Assembly (NCBI GenBank): GCA_035569495.1 | Contig: DATMMX010000012.1 | Location: 62,001 to 126,000 of the forward strand | Direction of reading: 5' to 3' | Source of the DNA: DASRDZ01 sp035569495 | GTDB lineage: Bacteria > Chloroflexota > Dormibacteria > Aeolococcales > Aeolococcaceae | Length of the DNA: 64,000 bases | Shown here: piece after piece, positions 35,478-44,264 of the stretch | How positions within the stretch are numbered: the stretch's first letter is position 1 | How the letters are laid out: every line of letters begins with the position of its first letter | Translations under genes and position numbers: made by a program | Notes under the pieces: model-generated | Database searches by the model: none | Told to the model about the DNA's origin: nothing | Seen by the model: only the letters and a program-made list of their open reading frames with translations

Positions 35478-36362
35478 TTGGCCCGCATCGCGATCACCGG
35501 TGGAACCGGCTTCGTCGGGCTCCACACGGCACGGGCGCTCACCGCCGCCGGCCACGAGCTTCGCCTGGTATCCCGCGGCAGGCGCGGGGTGCCCAGGCGT
35601 GACGGCGTGCAGTTCGCCCGGGCCGACGTGGTCACCGGCACCGGGCTGGTCGAGGCGCTTGCCGGGTGCGACGCGGTGGTCCACCTGGCGGCGGTGATCC
35701 GCGAGCGCGGCGCGCAGACCTTCGACAACGTCAACCGCCTCGGCGCGGAGAACGTCGGCAAGGCGGCGCGCCAGGCCGGGGTCGGCCACATCGTCCACCT
35801 CAGCGCGCTGGGCGCCGACCCCGACCCCGACTACCCCTACCTGGCCAGCAAGTGGGCCGGCGAGGCGGCCATGCTCGCCGCCGGCGTGCCCGTCGACGTG
35901 CTCCGCCCCAGCCTGATGTTCGGCCCCGGCGACGGCTTCTTCACCAAGCTGGTCAAGCTGATCCGCTGGAACCCGGTGACCCCCGTCCCCGGCGACGGCA
36001 CCGCCACCTTCCAGCCCTTCGCCGTCGTCGACCTCGCCCAGATCGTGGTGCAGTGCGTCGAGCGCGGCCCGCGCCGGCTGGTCGCCGAGGTCGGCGGCCC
36101 CGAGTGGCTCACTCTCGACGAGATCATCGACGTCATCAAGGGCGTGATGGGCAGCCACCGCCGCAACGTGCACGTGCCGGTGATGGCCCTGCTGCCCGCC
36201 GCGATCATCTTCGACAAGCTGCTCTCCAACCCGCCGGTGACGCCCAACCAGCTCAAGATGCTGGAGCGCCGCAACACCACCCATCCCCAGGCGGTGCAAC
36301 GCCAGTTCGGCTTCGAGCCGCTCAGCTTCCCCGACAACGCCGAGTACCTGCAGGACTACTAG
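35478..36362 (+). CDS. NDUFA9-like atypical SDR, NAD(P)-binding epimerase family
   Basis: A 294-residue Rossmann protein with a TTG start preceded by AGGAG at 8 bases. The motif ITGGTGFVGLH (residues 6-16) binds the cofactor. The usual YxxxK appears as YLASK in YPYLASKWAGEAAM. The layout matches complex I NDUFA9-like or quinone/sugar-modifying atypical SDRs; the substrate is unknown. It shares an upstream region with the mutasome but nothing links the functions, except that the SOS box could influence both. Confidence 0.8.
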   Translation: MARIAITGGTGFVGLHTARALTAAGHELRLVSRGRRGVPRRDGVQFARADVVTGTGLVEALAGCDAVVHLAAVIRERGAQTFDNVNRLGAENVGKAARQAGVGHIVHLSALGADPDPDYPYLASKWAGEAAMLAAGVPVDVLRPSLMFGPGDGFFTKLVKLIRWNPVTPVPGDGTATFQPFAVVDLAQIVVQCVERGPRRLVAEVGGPEWLTLDEIIDVIKGVMGSHRRNVHVPVMALLPAAIIFDKLLSNPPVTPNQLKMLERRNTTHPQAVQRQFGFEPLSFPDNAEYLQDY

Positions 36363-36389
36363 CGGCGCGCCCGCGCCACGTCACCGCGC

Positions 36390-37964
36390 TCACGGCGCGG
36401 TCGGCAGCAGCCGCTCGTCGAGACCCTGCCCGCGGGCGATGTGCTCGATGATCATGCGGTCGGTGATCCACTCGATGGGCGCGCGGTCGTCGGTCATCGG
36501 GTCCGGCGACGGCGCCGAGACCTGCGCAGACGACGAGAACAGCCCGCCGAGCGAGGCGATGTCCGGCGCCAGACCATCGTTCAGCCGCTGCCGCACCGAG
36601 GCCGCGGACGCGGGCGCGTCGAGCCCGACGACGAGCTGGTTGAAGCGCAGCGCGGGCCAGCTCCACACCTGCGGCATCACCGTCGCCAGCGTGCCGCTCA
36701 CCGCCTCGGGCAAACGGTGGTCCTCCGGAGTCTGCGCCACGTTGAGAGCCACGGCGCCACCGCTGTTGAGGTGCGCGTGGACGAGCTGGAAGAACTGCTG
36801 CGTCGCCAGGTAGAAGGGCACGTACTCCTCGCGGTAGGCGTCGACGATGATCACGTCGTACATCTTCGAGGTGGCGCGCAGGTAGCCGCGGCCGTCCTCG
36901 GTGTACGTGTGCAGATTGGGGATGCCGTCGAGCCCCATGAAGCGCCGCGCCGCAAGCGTCACCGCCGGGTCGATCTCGACGCCGTCCACCTGCGCATCGG
37001 GATAGAACTTGGCGTACGCACGCGGGATCGTCCCGCCCGCGCTGCCGATCACCAAGACGTTGTGCACCGGCCGCGACAGCAGCGGCGGTACCACCAGGAA
37101 CATGTCCCACTCCCCGCCGGTCAGCACCGTGTCCGGACGCCACACCGACTGCTGGCTCACCCCCTCGTTCAGCTCCAGCTCGCGCTTGCCGTCGTCGGTC
37201 TGCACGACGCGCACGTACTGGTACGTCGACTCCGTCTCGAAGAGGAGCCCGCTGCCCCCCTTGATCGCGCCCGGCGGCACGAAGATCAGCCCGATCGCCA
37301 CCACCGCGATGCCGAGCGACCGCCATCCCCGCAGCGCCGCACCCGCAAAGCCCAGCAGCGCCGCCGCCCCCAGCATGGTTCGCTGGGTCCCGATCGAAGG
37401 AATGGTGATCAGCGCCGGCACGAAGGTGCCCACGATGCTGCCGCCGGTCGACAGCGCATACAGGCGGCCCGACACCGCCCCCGCCTGCTCCACCTCGCGC
37501 AGGGCGAGCCGGATGGCGAACGGCGAAACCATGCCCAGCAATGTCACCGGCACCGAGAACAGCGCCACGGTGGCGAAGAACGACCCCACCACCGCGCCGG
37601 CCGACACCGCGTCGAAGCCGCGGACGGCGAGGTCGAGCACCGGCTTGGCGACGAACGGCAGCACCGCGATGACCGCGGCGGCGACGAGCAGCAGCCGTCC
37701 CAGCAGTCGCGGCGACGCATGCCGGTCGGCGACGCGCCCACCCACCCAGTACCCCACCGACAGGTAGATGAGGATCAGCCCGATGACGTTGGCCCACACC
37801 ACCGTCGAATTGCCGAAGTACGGCGCCAGCAGTCGCGACGCGGCGATCTCGATGGCCAGCGACCCCGCCCCGGCGACGAACACCACGGCGCCGAGCCGCC
37901 GCGAAGAGATCAGCGCAACGGGCGCCGCCGGCGCCTCGGGAGTGACGCGAACCGGCGAGGCCAT
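36390..37964 (-). CDS. Membrane-fused spermidine-synthase-like protein
   Basis: A 524-residue protein. Residues about 22-235 hold seven or eight spans of MFS-like character (SLAIEIAASRLLAPYFGNST, GMVSPFAIRLALREVEQAG). Residues about 240-475 form a spermidine-synthase/SAM-type Rossmann domain (LVIGSAGGTIPRAYAKFYPD, VDGVEIDPAV, IIVDAYREEYVPFYL). The GSAGGT loop and VEIDP acidic residue suggest nucleoside binding is kept. Proteins with this fusion are common, but their aminopropyl or methyl transfer substrate is not established. The stop faces the SDR gene 27 bases away. The gene follows the Lrp regulator by 28 bases and may be its operon partner. Confidence 0.85.
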   Translation of the reverse strand: MASPVRVTPEAPAAPVALISSRRLGAVVFVAGAGSLAIEIAASRLLAPYFGNSTVVWANVIGLILIYLSVGYWVGGRVADRHASPRLLGRLLLVAAAVIAVLPFVAKPVLDLAVRGFDAVSAGAVVGSFFATVALFSVPVTLLGMVSPFAIRLALREVEQAGAVSGRLYALSTGGSIVGTFVPALITIPSIGTQRTMLGAAALLGFAGAALRGWRSLGIAVVAIGLIFVPPGAIKGGSGLLFETESTYQYVRVVQTDDGKRELELNEGVSQQSVWRPDTVLTGGEWDMFLVVPPLLSRPVHNVLVIGSAGGTIPRAYAKFYPDAQVDGVEIDPAVTLAARRFMGLDGIPNLHTYTEDGRGYLRATSKMYDVIIVDAYREEYVPFYLATQQFFQLVHAHLNSGGAVALNVAQTPEDHRLPEAVSGTLATVMPQVWSWPALRFNQLVVGLDAPASAASVRQRLNDGLAPDIASLGGLFSSSAQVSAPSPDPMTDDRAPIEWITDRMIIEHIARGQGLDERLLPTAP

Positions 37965-37992
37965 GCGCGCAAGGGTAGCGAGTGCCGGGCGG

Positions 37993-38589
37993 CTACTCCC
38001 CCTTGGGCAGCACGAAGGGCCGGCGCACCACCTCGTCGAGCACGAAGATGGTCTGCGTCGCGCGGACCGCGGGCGACGACTGCAGCCGCTCCAGGATCAC
38101 GTCGCGCAGCGTCTCGACGTCGGGCACGCGCACCAGCACCAGGGCGTCGTACTCCCCGGTGGTGAACGCGCAGTACTCGATCTCGGGCATGTGCAGGAGC
38201 TGGTCGCGCAACGCCCGCCACGCGGGCTGCCGCCCGGCGATGAGCACCAGCGCCGAGATGCCCAGGCCCAGCCGCTCCGAATCCACCGACGCCGCGAAGC
38301 CGCGGATCACGCCCTCGCTGCGCAGCCGCTCCAGCCGGGTGTAGGCGTTGGCCCGCGAGATGCCGACGCGCTCGGCCAGCGCCGCGACGGGCAGCCGGCC
38401 GTCGTCGCGGAGCAGCTCGAGGATGCGCCGGTCGGTGCGGTCGATGGCCACCGGCGGGTGGGCCGCGCCCTCGCCGTCGCCACCCCCGCCGCGGCGCCGG
38501 CGCCCCGCCGGAGCTCCGGCCGCAGCCTCGCCGTCCTCCCCCGCCTCGACCTCCAGCTCGTCCTCGTCGGCCTGGTCTCGGCGACTCAT
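37993..38589 (-). CDS. Lrp/AsnC-family transcriptional regulator
   Basis: A 198-residue regulator. The winged helix is at about 47-95 (IDRTDRRILELLRDDGRLPV, ERVGISRANAYTRLERLRSE), followed by a RAM ligand-binding domain (YCAFTTGEYDALVLVRVPDV). An unusual acidic and then Arg/Gly-rich N-terminal extension of about 45 residues precedes the DNA-binding domain. The ATG at 38589 is used; 38682 is also in frame. It is divergent from the tyrosine-degradation operon across 238 bases. An amino-acid-sensing Lrp in this position plausibly controls that operon with Tyr or Phe as ligand. Confidence 0.88.
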   Translation of the reverse strand: MSRRDQADEDELEVEAGEDGEAAAGAPAGRRRRGGGGDGEGAAHPPVAIDRTDRRILELLRDDGRLPVAALAERVGISRANAYTRLERLRSEGVIRGFAASVDSERLGLGISALVLIAGRQPAWRALRDQLLHMPEIEYCAFTTGEYDALVLVRVPDVETLRDVILERLQSSPAVRATQTIFVLDEVVRRPFVLPKGE

Positions 38590-38827
38590 GGCGTCAGGCA
38601 GCCTCCGTGGGGCGACCGTCCCCGATGCCGGCCGCGGCAGTCCGTCCAGCCGGGCGGTGGCGCCCGACGGGCCCGCCGACATTCCGTCGGCCAGCGCGGA
38701 TATTCAAACACAAAAAGTCCACAAATTGCCACCCATGCTCGACAGACGTGCGCGCAGAGCGGAGAATTCGTCTCGTATCATCTCGCCGATACCGCCTGAG
38801 TCACACCCTGTTGGAGGGACGCACTCC

Positions 38828-39724
38828 ATGGCCACCGCCGTCACGCACGCGCCGACCGCCCCGCCCAGCAGCCCGGAGTGGGAGCGCTTCTTCGCGCGGG
38901 TCCAGCGAACCGTCTTCGAGCACCCCGTGGTCACCAGCAACGCCTACTGCGACTGGTTCGAGCAGGGCGGGGCGTCGCGCCAGCAGGTGCGCGACCTGTG
39001 CCAGCAGTTCTCCGTCTTCAGCAACCTGTTCATCGTCGCGCAGCTGCTCAAGACCATCAACGCGCCGACCCTGGAGCAGGCGCGCGAGTCGAAAGAGATC
39101 CTGGCCAACGAATTGGGCGTGGTCTTCCACGGTGGGCGCACCTCGCCGGTGCAGGACAAGCCCGTCGACGACGACGCCGTCGACCGCATGGGCGACCCCG
39201 AATTGGTGAGCACGGAAGGCACCGTCGACGGCGGCACCTTCAAGTTCAGCGCCGCGCACTTCGAGTGGCTGCTCCACTTCGCCAAGCCGCTCGACCTCGG
39301 TTTCGACGAGCTGGGCAAGCGCAAGCACGGCACGCCGAGCACCATCTTCTTCTGCGACGAGCTGGCCCGCCTCTACGGCAGCGAGGATCCCGACGTCGCC
39401 GAGGGCGCGTCCTTCGCCGTCGAGCACTGGGCCGCGGCGGGGTTCTGGAAGCAGCTCATCAAGGGGCTCGACGCGTATCGTGATCGTGAGTGTCCCGAGC
39501 TGCGGCTCGCCTTCTTCACCTGGCACGACCGCGTCGAGGACCAGCACGCCGCCCACACCATGGCTGAACTGATCGACGCCTACCGCCGCCCCGGCTTCGA
39601 CGAGGAGAAGTTCCTCCACGGCGCCCACGAGATGCTCGACGGCGTCAAGGTCTTCTGGGAAGGTCTCGACGCGACGCGGCGCCGCATGGCGCAGCACCAG
39701 GCGGACGGAGCCGCGCGTGGCTGA
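38828..39724 (+). CDS. Haem-oxygenase-like diiron (HDO/TenA-like) protein
   Basis: A 298-residue all-helical protein of the iron-containing redox enzyme group (TenA, PqqC, CADD, UndA-like fold). Candidate metal ligands are E95 (ILANELG), H144 (AAHFEWLLH), E199-H200 (FAVEHWAA), H233, E237, D238, H240 and H243 (FFTWHDRVEDQHAAH). The helix-borne E/H/E/H/D/H series is typical for HDO oxygenases. A GGAGG site lies 10 bases before the ATG. Its stop overlaps the hpd start by 8 bases, so it is the first gene of the tyrosine operon. No step of the known pathway needs such an enzyme; tyrosine or an aromatic product is a reasonable substrate guess. Confidence 0.78.
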   Translation: MATAVTHAPTAPPSSPEWERFFARVQRTVFEHPVVTSNAYCDWFEQGGASRQQVRDLCQQFSVFSNLFIVAQLLKTINAPTLEQARESKEILANELGVVFHGGRTSPVQDKPVDDDAVDRMGDPELVSTEGTVDGGTFKFSAAHFEWLLHFAKPLDLGFDELGKRKHGTPSTIFFCDELARLYGSEDPDVAEGASFAVEHWAAAGFWKQLIKGLDAYRDRECPELRLAFFTWHDRVEDQHAAHTMAELIDAYRRPGFDEEKFLHGAHEMLDGVKVFWEGLDATRRRMAQHQADGAARG

Positions 39725-40838
39725 CGTCCTCCAGTCGCCGGCGCGCACCGACGTGCCCGTGCTGCTCGGCACCGACCACATCGAGCTGTACGTCGGCAAC
39801 GCGCGGCAGGCCGCGCAGTTCTACCGCAGCGCCTTCGGCTTCGACGTGGTCGCCTACAGCGGCCCCGAGACCGGCGTGCGCGACCGTGCCTCCTACGTGC
39901 TGGAGCAGGGCAAGGTGCGCCTGGTGGTCACCGCGGCGCTGTCGCCCGACGGCGAGGTCGCCGACCACGTGCGCCTGCACGGCGACGGTGTGAAGTCGAT
40001 CGCCCTGCGCGTCCACGACGCCGCCGGCGCATACCAGGCGGCACTGCGCCGCGGCGCAACCGGCGTGGAGGAGCCGCACCTGGTCAGCGACGAGCGCGGG
40101 GCGGTGCGCGTCGCCGCCATCCGCACCTTCGGCGACACCGTGCACCGCTTCGTCGAGCGCGACGAGTACGACGGCGCGCACCTGCCCGGCTACCGCGCCC
40201 AGCACGTTTCCGGCGGCGGCGTCGGGCTGCGCCACGTCGACCACAGCGTCGGCAACGTCGAGGTGGGGCGCATGGACACCTGGGTGGAGTGGTACCACTC
40301 GGTGTTCGACTTCGACATCTTCCAGGAGTTCGACGAGAAGGACATCGCCACGCAGTACAGCGCGCTGCGCTCCAAGGTGGTCCGCGACCCGCAGACCATG
40401 ATCACCTTTCCCATCAACGAACCTGCGCAGGGTTTGAAGGCGTCGCAGATCCAGGAGTACCTCGACTACTACCGCGGCCCCGGCGTGCAGCACATCGCCA
40501 TGCACACCGACGACATCGTCAGCACGGTGGCGGCGATGCGCGGGCGCGGCGTCGAGTTCCTGGAGGCTCCCGGCGCGTACTACGACGGCGTCGGCGCTCG
40601 GGTGCGCGAGCACGGCGTCACCGAGGACGTCGAGCAGCTGCAGCGCAACCACATCCTGGTCGACTTCGAGAACCAGGGCTACCTGCTGCAGATCTTCACC
40701 AGGCCGGTCGCCGACCGGCCCACCCTGTTCTACGAGGTGATCCAGCGGCGCAACGGCGCGCGCGGCTTCGGCAAGGGCAACTTCAAGGCGCTCTTCGAAG
40801 CCATCGAGCGCGAGCAGGCCGCCCGGGGCAACCTGTAG
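39717..40838 (+). CDS. hpd: 4-hydroxyphenylpyruvate dioxygenase
   Basis: Converts 4-hydroxyphenylpyruvate to homogentisate with Fe(II) and O2. The 373-residue protein has two vicinal-oxygen-chelate halves. The iron ligands are H176 (RHVDHSVGN), H259 (GVQHIAMHTDD) and E340 (LFYEVIQRR), and the inhibitor/substrate-gating C-terminal helix GFGKGNFKALFEAIE is complete. The GTG start lies inside the end of the HDO gene. It is immediately followed by hmgA with no spacer. Confidence 0.96.
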   Translation: MADVLQSPARTDVPVLLGTDHIELYVGNARQAAQFYRSAFGFDVVAYSGPETGVRDRASYVLEQGKVRLVVTAALSPDGEVADHVRLHGDGVKSIALRVHDAAGAYQAALRRGATGVEEPHLVSDERGAVRVAAIRTFGDTVHRFVERDEYDGAHLPGYRAQHVSGGGVGLRHVDHSVGNVEVGRMDTWVEWYHSVFDFDIFQEFDEKDIATQYSALRSKVVRDPQTMITFPINEPAQGLKASQIQEYLDYYRGPGVQHIAMHTDDIVSTVAAMRGRGVEFLEAPGAYYDGVGARVREHGVTEDVEQLQRNHILVDFENQGYLLQIFTRPVADRPTLFYEVIQRRNGARGFGKGNFKALFEAIEREQAARGNL

Positions 40839-42002
40839 ATGCGTCCCTACCGGCGCGTCGGTGACCTGCCGCGCAAGCGGCACATGCGCATGGAGCGCGA
40901 GGGCCGGCCGATCTTCGAGGAGCTCTTCGGGCGCGAGGGGTTCAGCGGTCCGTCGTCGCTGCTCTACCACCGCCACATGCCCGAGGCGGCGCACGACGTG
41001 GCGCCGGGCCCCACCGACATGGAGCCGCTGCAGGAGCAGCCCGTGCACGACCACGCACATCTCGAAGCCTGGCGCCTCGGCGCCGACGGCGACGTGATCA
41101 GCGGCCGCCAGTTCCTGCTGGTCAACGACGACGTGCGCATCGGCCTCGCCGTCCCCGCGCATCAGCAGGAGACGCTGTACGTCAACGGCAGCGCCGACGA
41201 GGTGCTCTACGTGCACAAGGGCAGCGGCGTGCTGCTCTCGCAGTTCGGCCGCCTGCCGGTGAACACCGGCGACTACGTGGTGGTGCCGCGCGGGACCATC
41301 TACCGCCTGCAGCTCGACGACGTGAGCCGCGCCCGCATCCTGGTCATCGAGTGCAGCGGCATGGTCGACTCGCCCGACCGCTACCGGGCGCGCAACGGCC
41401 AGCTCACCGAGATCGCGCCCTACAGCGAGCGCGACTTCCGCGGTCCGGAGGAGCTGGAGCAGGGCGAGGGACCGGCCGAGGTGTGGTTGAAGCGCGGCGG
41501 GCGGATCACGCGCTACTGCCTCGACCACCATCCCTTCGACGTGGTGGGCTGGGATGGCACCGTGTATCCCGTCGCCTTCTCCATCAACGACTTCGAGCCG
41601 CGCGCGGGTCGCTTCCACGTGCCGCCGCCGATCCACCAGACGTTCCAGGCGCGCAACGTGGTGATCTGCTCGTTCGTGCCGCGCAAGGTGGACTGGGATC
41701 CGGAGGCGGTGATCCTGCCGTACCACCACAGCAATCTCGACTCGGACGAGGTGCTGTACTACGCGGGCGGGACCTATGCGGCGCGGCGGGGGATCAGCGA
41801 GGGGTCGATCACGCATCATGTCGGCGGGGTGCCGCACGGGCCGCAGCCGGGGGCGCTGGAGGCGTCGTTCGAGCGGCCGCGCGAGACCGACGAGGTTGCG
41901 GTCATGGTGGACACATTCCGGCCGCTGCATCGGACGTCGGCGGCGCGGAGTGTTCTGGATACGACGTATCCGTATTCGTGGCATGTTGAGGGGAGCTCGT
42001 GA
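40839..42002 (+). CDS. hmgA: Homogentisate 1,2-dioxygenase
   Basis: Opens the ring of homogentisate to maleylacetoacetate. A 387-residue cupin-type enzyme, shorter than the ~440-residue classical form. The metal region reads PYHHSNLDSDEVLYYAGG then THHVGGVPHGPQPG, with candidate ligands H297, D303 or E304, and H333, and H327 as a catalytic residue. The ATG follows the hpd stop directly (TAGATG). The C-terminal DTFRPL sequence is typical of the family. Confidence 0.94.
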   Translation: MRPYRRVGDLPRKRHMRMEREGRPIFEELFGREGFSGPSSLLYHRHMPEAAHDVAPGPTDMEPLQEQPVHDHAHLEAWRLGADGDVISGRQFLLVNDDVRIGLAVPAHQQETLYVNGSADEVLYVHKGSGVLLSQFGRLPVNTGDYVVVPRGTIYRLQLDDVSRARILVIECSGMVDSPDRYRARNGQLTEIAPYSERDFRGPEELEQGEGPAEVWLKRGGRITRYCLDHHPFDVVGWDGTVYPVAFSINDFEPRAGRFHVPPPIHQTFQARNVVICSFVPRKVDWDPEAVILPYHHSNLDSDEVLYYAGGTYAARRGISEGSITHHVGGVPHGPQPGALEASFERPRETDEVAVMVDTFRPLHRTSAARSVLDTTYPYSWHVEGSS

Positions 42003-42010
42003 GCGAGCGG

Positions 42011-42052
42011 GAAGTTGCGCGCTGCGCGCGCGAAGTTGCGCGCTGCGCGCGC
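42011..42052 (+). repeat. Two 21-bp tandem direct repeats
   Basis: Two identical, adjacent 21-bp units (42011-42031 and 42032-42052), each starting GAAGTTGCGCGC and ending in a GCGCGC run, fill most of the 76-base gap between hmgA and the aminotransferase. The units are internally self-complementary and could fold. Confidence 0.85.
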
Positions 42053-42078
42053 GAGAAGCGGCACGTCGAGGCGGGCGC

Positions 42079-43263
42079 ATGAGCGAGCGGCGGGTGTCGC
42101 GGTGGGCGGCGGCGCAGATCGAGGCCGGTTCGTGGGTGCGCCGCATGTTCGCCGAGGGCAGGCGCCTGCGCGCCCTGCACGGCGACGACGCGGTCGCCGA
42201 CCTCGCCCTCGGCCAGCCGCTCGGCGAGCCGTCTGCGCAGGTGCGCGAGGCGCTGCAGCGCGCGGCAGCCGAGCGCGGCGCGGCCCGCTTTGCGTACATG
42301 CCCAGCCTCGGCTACCCCGAGGTTCGCGAGCGCGCCGCGCACGACGTCGGCTTCCCCGGCGTCACCGCCGACCACGTCGCCATGACCGGCGGCGCCGGCG
42401 CCGCGATGTCGCTGGCGCTGCGCACCTTCGTCGACCCCGGCGACGAGGTCGTCGGCATCACCCCGTACTTCGGCGAGTACCGCGCCTACTGCGCCGCGGT
42501 CGGCGCGCGCTTCGTCGCTGTGCCCTCGCGCGCCGACATGTCCCTCGACATGCAGGCGATCGACGGCGCGCTCACCGCACAGACCGCGGCGCTGATCCTC
42601 AACACCCCCAACAACCCGAGCGGCCACGTCGTCACCGACGCGGAGATGCAACAGCTCGCCGCACTGCTCGACGCCCACCGCAGCCGCCACGGCAGGCGCG
42701 TGGTCCTGATCGTCGACGCCGTGTACCGCCGCCTCGTCTACCCGCCGCACCGCCACCTCAACGCCATGCGCTACTACGACGCCACCGTCCTGGCGCGCTC
42801 CTTCTCCAAGGACCTCGGCCTGGCCGGCGAACGCATCGGCTATCTCGCCGTCCACCCCGAGCTGGGCGACACCCAGGTGCAGCGCGGACTTGAGCTGTGC
42901 CAGCGCGCACTAGGCTTCGTCAACGCGCCGGCCACCATGCAGCGGATGCTGTTCCACCTCGACTCCTGGGAGGTCGACCTGCGGCCGTTCCAGGAGCGCC
43001 GCGACCACGCGGTGCGCTGTGCGCACGACGCCGGGCTCGACGTCGACGCGCCGCAGGGCGGTCTCTACCTCTGGGTTCGCAGCCCGTGGGACGACGGGCT
43101 GGCATTTGCTCAGGCGCTCGCGGAGAAGCTGGTCATCGTCGCCCCGGGGATCGCCTTCGGGATGCAGGACCGCTTCCGGCTCTGCTTCACAGCGCGACGG
43201 GACGCGCTGGAGACGGCCGTGGCGCGAATCGCCGAGGTCAGCGCGGTCGAGTTGACCGCGTGA
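42079..43263 (+). CDS. Class I/II PLP-dependent aminotransferase (probable tyrosine aminotransferase)
   Basis: A 394-residue fold-type I aminotransferase. The PLP lysine is K244 in SFSKDLGLAGERIGY, with the substrate/cofactor motif LNTPNNPSGHVV, Asp and Tyr in VDAVYRRLVYPP, and a C-terminal RLCFTARRD bearing the carboxylate Arg. Context makes conversion of tyrosine (and phenylalanine) to 4-hydroxyphenylpyruvate the likely role, feeding hpd. The ATG at 42079 gives normal family length; the open frame upstream overlaps hmgA. Confidence 0.9.
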   Translation: MSERRVSRWAAAQIEAGSWVRRMFAEGRRLRALHGDDAVADLALGQPLGEPSAQVREALQRAAAERGAARFAYMPSLGYPEVRERAAHDVGFPGVTADHVAMTGGAGAAMSLALRTFVDPGDEVVGITPYFGEYRAYCAAVGARFVAVPSRADMSLDMQAIDGALTAQTAALILNTPNNPSGHVVTDAEMQQLAALLDAHRSRHGRRVVLIVDAVYRRLVYPPHRHLNAMRYYDATVLARSFSKDLGLAGERIGYLAVHPELGDTQVQRGLELCQRALGFVNAPATMQRMLFHLDSWEVDLRPFQERRDHAVRCAHDAGLDVDAPQGGLYLWVRSPWDDGLAFAQALAEKLVIVAPGIAFGMQDRFRLCFTARRDALETAVARIAEVSAVELTA

Positions 43264-43270
43264 GGTGAAC

Positions 43271-43304
43271 GCGGCGGGTGCGCGCAGCCCTGCGCACCCG
43301 TCGC
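43271..43304. terminator. Strong intergenic hairpin between aminotransferase and fumarylacetoacetase genes
   Basis: A 13-bp stem with one G-T pair (core CGGGTGCGC/GCGCACCCG, 43275-43300) and an 8-base loop begins 8 bases after the aminotransferase stop. No T run follows, so it may be an attenuator, an RNA-stability element or a weak terminator. Confidence 0.5.
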
Positions 43305-43352
43305 ATGGACCCTGCCCCGCTTCGACAACGCACAGCGAGGAGCGCCGCAACA

Positions 43353-44264
43353 TTGCGATTCGTCACCTACCGCCACCCGGACACCGAACACGACCGCTGC
43401 GGCGTGCTCCACGGCGACGACGTGCACGGCCTGCCCCAGGGCACAGCGCTGCTCGACCTGCTCGGCGACGGCGGCGACCGGCTGCACACCATGGGCGACA
43501 TCGCAGTGCGCGAGCCGTCCGAGGTCGTGGCGCTGCATGACGTGAGGCTGCGCGCGCCACTGCCCAAGCCGCCGACGATCCGCGACTTCTACGCCTTCGA
43601 GCAGCACGTCCGCACCGCGCGGCAGCGGCGCGGGCTGGAGATGATCCCGGAGTGGTACGAGTTCCCCGTCTTCTACTTCAGCAATCCCTACGCGACCTGC
43701 GGGCCCGACGACGAGGTGCGCATCCCGCCCGGCAGCAACGAGATGGACTACGAGCTGGAGGTCGCCGCGGTGGTCGGCAGGGCGGGCGCCGATCTCGACG
43801 CCGCCACCGCCGAGAAGCACATCGCCGGCTACATGGTCATGAACGACTGGAGCGCGCGCGACATCCAGCGCCGCGAGATGAAGCTGTCCATGGGACCGGT
43901 CAAGGGCAAGGACTTCGCCACCTCGCTGGGACCGGTTCTGGTCACTGCTGACGAGATCGAGCCGTACCGCAAGGGCAAGGCGTTCGACCTGCAGATGACC
44001 GCACGCGTGAATGGCAAGGAATGGTCGCGCGCCTCGCTGGCGGACATCCACTGGAGCTTCGGCGACATGATCGCCTGGGCCTCGCAGGCGACGCGCGTCG
44101 AGCCCGGTGACGTGATCGGCTCCGGAACGTGCGGGACGGGGTGCATCCTGGAGCTGTCGCTGGTGCACGGAAGCGACAGGTACCCGTGGCTGCAACCGGG
44201 CGACGTGGTCGAGCTCGAGGTCGAGCAGCTCGGCGTGCTGCGCAACAAGGTGGTGGGACGGTGA
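43353..44264 (+). CDS. Fumarylacetoacetate hydrolase-family protein
   Basis: The last step of tyrosine degradation, giving fumarate and acetoacetate. A 303-residue FAH-fold enzyme; the TTG start (MRFVTYRHPD) has GAGGAG 11 bases upstream. Metal ligands are predicted as E134 and E136 (MDYELEVAAV) and D165 (MVMNDWSARDIQ). The loops KGKDFATSLGPVLV and GSGTCGTGCILE are typical. The frame extends 25 codons upstream into the hairpin region, which is rejected as coding. Its stop overlaps the DinB-like start by GTGA. Confidence 0.92.
   Translation: MRFVTYRHPDTEHDRCGVLHGDDVHGLPQGTALLDLLGDGGDRLHTMGDIAVREPSEVVALHDVRLRAPLPKPPTIRDFYAFEQHVRTARQRRGLEMIPEWYEFPVFYFSNPYATCGPDDEVRIPPGSNEMDYELEVAAVVGRAGADLDAATAEKHIAGYMVMNDWSARDIQRREMKLSMGPVKGKDFATSLGPVLVTADEIEPYRKGKAFDLQMTARVNGKEWSRASLADIHWSFGDMIAWASQATRVEPGDVIGSGTCGTGCILELSLVHGSDRYPWLQPGDVVELEVEQLGVLRNKVVGR

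Noticed and set aside
42011..42052. CRISPR-like direct repeats
   Set aside because: Only two adjacent units with no spacers and no cas genes; a simple tandem duplication.
43278..43352. Upstream ATG start giving FAH 25 extra residues
   Set aside because: Those codons lie in the strong hairpin and encode an Arg-rich stretch; the TTG at 43353 has a ribosome site and begins family homology.
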